Source: JAIYDJ01 sp038246975 (GTDB lineage Bacteria; Pseudomonadota; Alphaproteobacteria; Rhodobacterales; Rhodobacteraceae). Taken from it: a DNA stretch of 23,172 bases. Location of the stretch: contig JBBRVJ010000039.1 of NCBI GenBank assembly GCA_038246975.1, positions 1 through 23,172 of the forward strand, given 5' to 3'. A model generated the notes under the pieces. It saw only the letters and a program-made list of their open reading frames with translations, ran no database searches and was not told the DNA's origin. The stretch's first letter is position 1; every line of letters starts with the position of its first letter. Made by a program: the position numbers and the translations under genes. Positions 22,058-23,172 of this stretch are shown here, piece after piece.

Positions 22058-23047
22058 CTACCACGAACTGTGAACGTGGGGGGCGATCAGGCGGGCATAG
22101 ATGGTGCGGGCGGCCTCCAGCGTCTTTGCCGTAAGGGGCGGCACGGACAGGGCGGCGGCGTTGCCGGTGGCCTGGGCCGCGTTCCTCGCGCCGGGAATGA
22201 CCACGGTCACCGCTTGTTCCATCAAGATCCAGCGCAGGGCGAAGGCGGCCATCGCGGTGCCTTGCGGGATCAGCGGACGAAGCGCCTCGACCGCCTCCAA
22301 CGCTGCGTCATAGGGCACGCCCGAGAAGGTTTCGCCCTTGTCGAAGGCCGCCCCGTCGCGGTTGAAGCTGCGGTGATCGTCGGCGGCAAAGGCGGTCTCC
22401 GCCGTCATCTTGCCGGTCAGCAGGCCCGAGGCGAGCGGGACGCGGGCGATGATGGCCACGTTCCGGGCGGCGGCGGCGGCGAAGAACGTCTCGGCGGGCC
22501 GCTGGCGGAACAGGTTGTAGATGATTTGTACCGAGATAACGCCGGGATACCGGATCGCCTTTTCCGCCTCGTCGATCCGCTCGACCGACACGCCGAAGTT
22601 CGCGATCTTGCCTGTGTCGCTAATCGCGGTCATCGCGTCGAACACCCTTGCGCTGTCATAGACCGGCGAGGGCGGACAATGCAGTTGCACGAGGTCGAGG
22701 CAGTCCATCTGCAGGTTGGCGCGGCTGCGGTCGATATGCGCCTCCAGCGTCGCGCGCGTATAGTTTTCGGCGATGTGGGGCGTGATCCGGCGGCCTGCCT
22801 TGGTCGCCACATAGGGGCGGGGGCCGCTGCGGGTGGACAGCACTTTCGCGATGATCCGCTCGGACCGCCCGTCGCCATAGACATCCGCCGTGTCGAGGAA
22901 ATCGACCCCGGCATCGAGGGCGGCATTCAGGGCGGCTGCGGCATCCGCTTCGGTCACCTCGCCCCAGGTGCCGCCGATAGCCCAGGCACCAAAGCCTATC
23001 GGGGTGACGCTGCGCCCGGTCGGGCCAAAGGGGCGGGGGGCGAGCAT
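22058..23047 (-). CDS. Aldo/keto reductase family oxidoreductase
   Basis: The 329-residue protein is an NADP(H)-dependent TIM-barrel aldo/keto reductase. All four catalytic residues are seen: D52 and Y57 in FLDTADVYGDG, K83 in VATKAGR, and H123 in LDLVQLHCPP. The C-terminal VTVVIPGARNAAQATGNAAA is the usual cofactor phosphate-binding region of the AKR11/12-like subgroup. The ATG at 23047 has a strong AGGAG six nt upstream; in-frame codons further upstream to 23128 do not resemble the family. It ends in TAG and converges on the lipoprotein gene. The substrate is unknown, and no neighbour indicates one. The remaining 125 bp to the window end (23048-23172) show no recognisable gene. Confidence 0.94.
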   Translation of the reverse strand: MLAPRPFGPTGRSVTPIGFGAWAIGGTWGEVTEADAAAALNAALDAGVDFLDTADVYGDGRSERIIAKVLSTRSGPRPYVATKAGRRITPHIAENYTRATLEAHIDRSRANLQMDCLDLVQLHCPPSPVYDSARVFDAMTAISDTGKIANFGVSVERIDEAEKAIRYPGVISVQIIYNLFRQRPAETFFAAAAARNVAIIARVPLASGLLTGKMTAETAFAADDHRSFNRDGAAFDKGETFSGVPYDAALEAVEALRPLIPQGTAMAAFALRWILMEQAVTVVIPGARNAAQATGNAAALSVPPLTAKTLEAARTIYARLIAPHVHSSW

Positions 23048-23172
23048 GGGTTTCTCCTGTCTGATGCTGGCGCAGGGTAGCGGTTCTGTGTCGCAAGGGC
23101 CAGACTGCGCGGGCCTTTTCGTGGGCATGCGGTTGGGGTAGGGCTGGGATATGGAATTGCGGGTGGATCAAC

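Overview
The window looks like chromosomal DNA of an alphaproteobacterium, most likely a Rhodobacteraceae (Rhodobacter/Paracoccus-like) species. The case rests on the very high GC content and GC-rich third positions, gene families common in that group (DUF3422, a RACo-type corrinoid activator, a fused zinc-protease/RimK protein), and two GC-rich intergenic elements of a kind I recall from that family. I ran no searches, so family calls rest on motif recognition. I see no phage genes, insertion sequences, CRISPR arrays or rRNA.

1-1357: the C-terminal half of pgi (+), converging on a ridA-like gene (-), then a single tRNA-Gly(CCC) (-) with its own promoter and terminator. 1435-3944 (-): a small regulatory operon of ECF sigma factor, membrane anti-sigma factor (RskA type), secreted fasciclin protein, and an unrecognised gene interrupted by one in-frame TAG. 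Upstream in the same direction, 3976-6012 encodes a 2Fe-2S/ASKHA corrinoid-reactivating protein, with no methyltransferase nearby. Divergent from it at 6249-7529 is a DUF3422 membrane protein.

7552-13315 (-): a complete peptide-type ABC importer in the order ATPase D, ATPase F, binding protein, permease B, permease C. A strong stem-loop lies between the binding-protein gene and the permeases. Divergent from it, 13547-16020 (+) holds an ArgE-like M20 deacylase translationally coupled to a FAD amine/amino-acid oxidase. An Hsp70/YegD-like ATPase and a second M20 amidohydrolase (HipO type) follow. Together this reads as an uptake, deacylation and oxidation locus for an N-acylated amino acid, short peptide or amine. 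The substrate is inferred, not shown.

18806-20218 (-): a RimK ATP-grasp ligase fused to an N-terminal retropepsin-like (DTGA) domain. 20405-21409 (-): moaA, divergent from a small lipoprotein gene (21495-21932, +). Both promoters in that 85-bp gap are placed so that the transcripts would be leaderless. 22058-23047 (-): an aldo/keto reductase.

The points most worth a second look are the TAG-interrupted gene in the sigma/fasciclin operon, the paired leaderless promoters at moaA, the protease-RimK fusion, the solitary corrinoid activator, and the importer-deacylase-oxidase cluster.
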